Below are positions 62,848 to 64,000 of a stretch of DNA of 64,000 nucleotides, piece by piece; positions within the stretch are counted from its first letter, which is position 1; each line of letters starts with the position of its first letter. The position numbers and the translations under genes were made by a program. The notes under the pieces were generated by a model. It was given only the letters and a program-made list of their open reading frames with translations, was not told the DNA's origin and made no database searches. The stretch covers positions 1 through 64,000 of the forward strand of contig NZ_JAQFVF010000048.1 in assembly GCF_027789125.1 (NCBI RefSeq), given 5' to 3'. Source of the DNA: Paenibacillus aestuarii. GTDB taxonomy: Bacteria; Bacillota; Bacilli; Paenibacillales; NBRC-103111.

Positions 62848-64000
62848 GTCTAAAATGAATAGCGAGTTTAAAAAACGCCACAGTTCGAAACGGCGACGTT
62901 TAGGTGAAATCTAACACTTTTATATGATTTGAAACTGTCTCCTTTCGTTAGATCTTAGATTATATTTTGGATGGTATCTTCCATGCTTTTCATAAGTTCA
63001 CTATGCCGTTCTTTTAAATAAATAGTTTCAAACGAAATCCCTCTCGATAAATTTAGTAAGCCTTAACAATTTTAGTTAAACTTACGCTTGTGAAGGAATT
63101 CCTTTGTAAAAAGTTACAGAAATTTGCTGTATGAAGAAATAGTATAGATTCATTTAACAATATAGAAACATAAAATATATATAAACGATAAAATGTAGAA
63201 AAAAATGTAAGTATGAATGATAGAATATCCATAAATTCACTGAAAGTGAGTGATTCTATGGATGTGTTTTTGCCAAGATGATCGAATAGCGACAGTATGT
63301 ATGAGTTGAATGCCAAACGATAGATAAGACTTACAGCCGAAGGAAAAGCTTGCTTAGCAATCTGACGGAGTGGTTGATGAAGATGGGGGTGTCGGTTTTA
63401 TACGAATACCCGAGCGGCATTTAAATGAACGAAGCGCTCAAATACCTTGACGACTCCCAATATTTTAAAAGGTATTTGTCAATAAGGTTCTAAAGCTAAG
63501 CGCTAGCGTAAGAAGTACAACGATTCCCCTTGAGCTTGTTTTTTATGGCGAGATCAGCTAATGGCTCGAACGCGTAATGATGTGGTTGTCAAGAAGTTTT
63601 CAAACTTGACAGTGAGGAAGAATTTGAATGGTAAGTGTGATTAATATGATTTCAATTTTATCAAGAGTCATTTGGAATTTATCGATTCTTCACGGGGAAT
63701 TACGATGCGATTAAAAGCAGGTTTGACTTTGAGCTAAGGAAAGATCAAAGCTGATCATAAGCAGCAAATGTGCAACCGCCAATTCGGCGGTATTTTTGTT
63801 TTCAGCCATGCGTTCGGACTCCGGAAAATGTGTATTTTTTGTGAAAATACCATATTTTGATGTCCAACTTTATACAATGACTATGACGGATATCTGAATA
63901 AATCAGACGCTGAATTCTAAAGATTTAACAAATTATTGTCGAATTGAGCAGGATTTTCGCAATGAATCAAGAATGTGTATAGTCCGGCGATATTGTGAGA
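62848..64000. other. AT-rich stretch without convincing genes
   Basis: About 1150 nt. Frames are short and broken; an 87-codon minus-strand frame (63053-63316) has AT-driven composition (Phe, Leu, Ile, Ser) and no RBS. Around 63320-63490 the plus strand shows short frames split by stops that could be a decayed gene, unrecognised. A TGTCGAA motif (63937-63943) resembles a Spo0A box. Confidence 0.5.
63774..63797 (+). terminator. Second copy of the GCAACCGCC hairpin
   Basis: ACCGCC/GGCGGT stem with a T-rich tail, preceded by TGTGCA like the copy at 62822. No obvious gene or promoter before it. Confidence 0.65.

Noticed and set aside
63053..63316. 87-codon minus-strand frame in the AT-rich end
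   Set aside because: Phe/Leu/Ser/Ile-rich as expected from AT-rich DNA; no RBS and no recognisable family.
1..64000. Mobile elements, prophage, CRISPR arrays or a toxin-antitoxin/defence island
   Set aside because: No transposase, integrase, cas, direct-repeat array or defence-type gene set was found; gene order is largely that of a conserved housekeeping region.

Overview
The window is about 64 kb of a low- to mid-GC Gram-positive, endospore-forming chromosome, most like Paenibacillus or a close relative. This rests on three things seen here. Sporulation genes are present (dacB-spmA-spmB, ypeB, spoVIF, spoIVA). Firmicute regulatory devices are present (a T-box and a TRAP/trp leader). The gene order also follows the Bacillus subtilis ypu/res/ypf/yph/aro-trp region over long stretches. 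There are no rRNA genes, recognisable transposases, phage modules or CRISPR arrays. One tRNA gene (Pro, UGG) is present. The species cannot be named from the sequence alone.

Layout. 1-290: a 51-bp tandem repeat. 291-1586 (-): an ArsB/NhaD-type transporter with its own promoter and an attenuator-like leader hairpin. 1830-5136: dacB-spmA-spmB, then rluB. 5291-11478: the cytochrome c biogenesis and redox-sensing set resABC-resDE. 11604-13542 (-): serA behind a serine-type T-box. 13703-18995: accessory envelope genes (rhodanese, CPBP protease, CAP-domain protein, NodB deacetylase lipoprotein, small membrane proteins). 19241-23724: a MecA-family adaptor, a primase-helicase fusion with a degenerate TOPRIM centre, glutamate dehydrogenase, prsW and a small Cys-rich protein. 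24132-30542: ypeB, a PilZ protein, ypfB, cmk, plsC, an S1-domain protein and fni. 30619-40596: yphA, a YIEGIA-family gene with a 59-aa partner, der, plsY, gpsA, spoVIF, a DUF2768 gene, a ferredoxin/nucleotidyltransferase/ferredoxin trio, yphF, spoIVA and an HU gene. 41105-48690: tRNA-Pro, a PAP2 protein, mtrB (TRAP), then a menaquinone operon (hepS-menG-mqnP-ubiX-mqnA-hepT) and ndk. 48916-61685: cheR and the aromatic supraoperon aroC-aroB-aroH-trpEDCFBA-hisC-tyrA. 61848-62705: a second NodB-family protein. 62706-64000: AT-rich DNA without a convincing gene, but with a strong promoter/terminator pair that looks like a small RNA gene.

How the parts work together. The menaquinone operon joins the heptaprenyl tail synthase to UbiA/UbiX-type enzymes and MqnA, which points to the futalosine route rather than the classical Men route. 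Menaquinone and the ResABC/ResDE products both serve respiration. The aro-trp block makes chorismate and then Trp, Tyr and Phe precursors. Its trp part has a leader with 13 NAG triplets at about 5-nt steps and a terminator, and mtrB for the matching RNA-binding protein lies 10 kb upstream. serA is controlled separately by a T-box.

Most notable for follow-up: the primase-helicase fusion lacking TOPRIM catalytic residues (19967-21484), the ferredoxin-nucleotidyltransferase-ferredoxin cluster (36192-37480), the TRAP leader, the candidate small RNA near 62774-62847, and several structured leaders (transporter, yphA, cmk).
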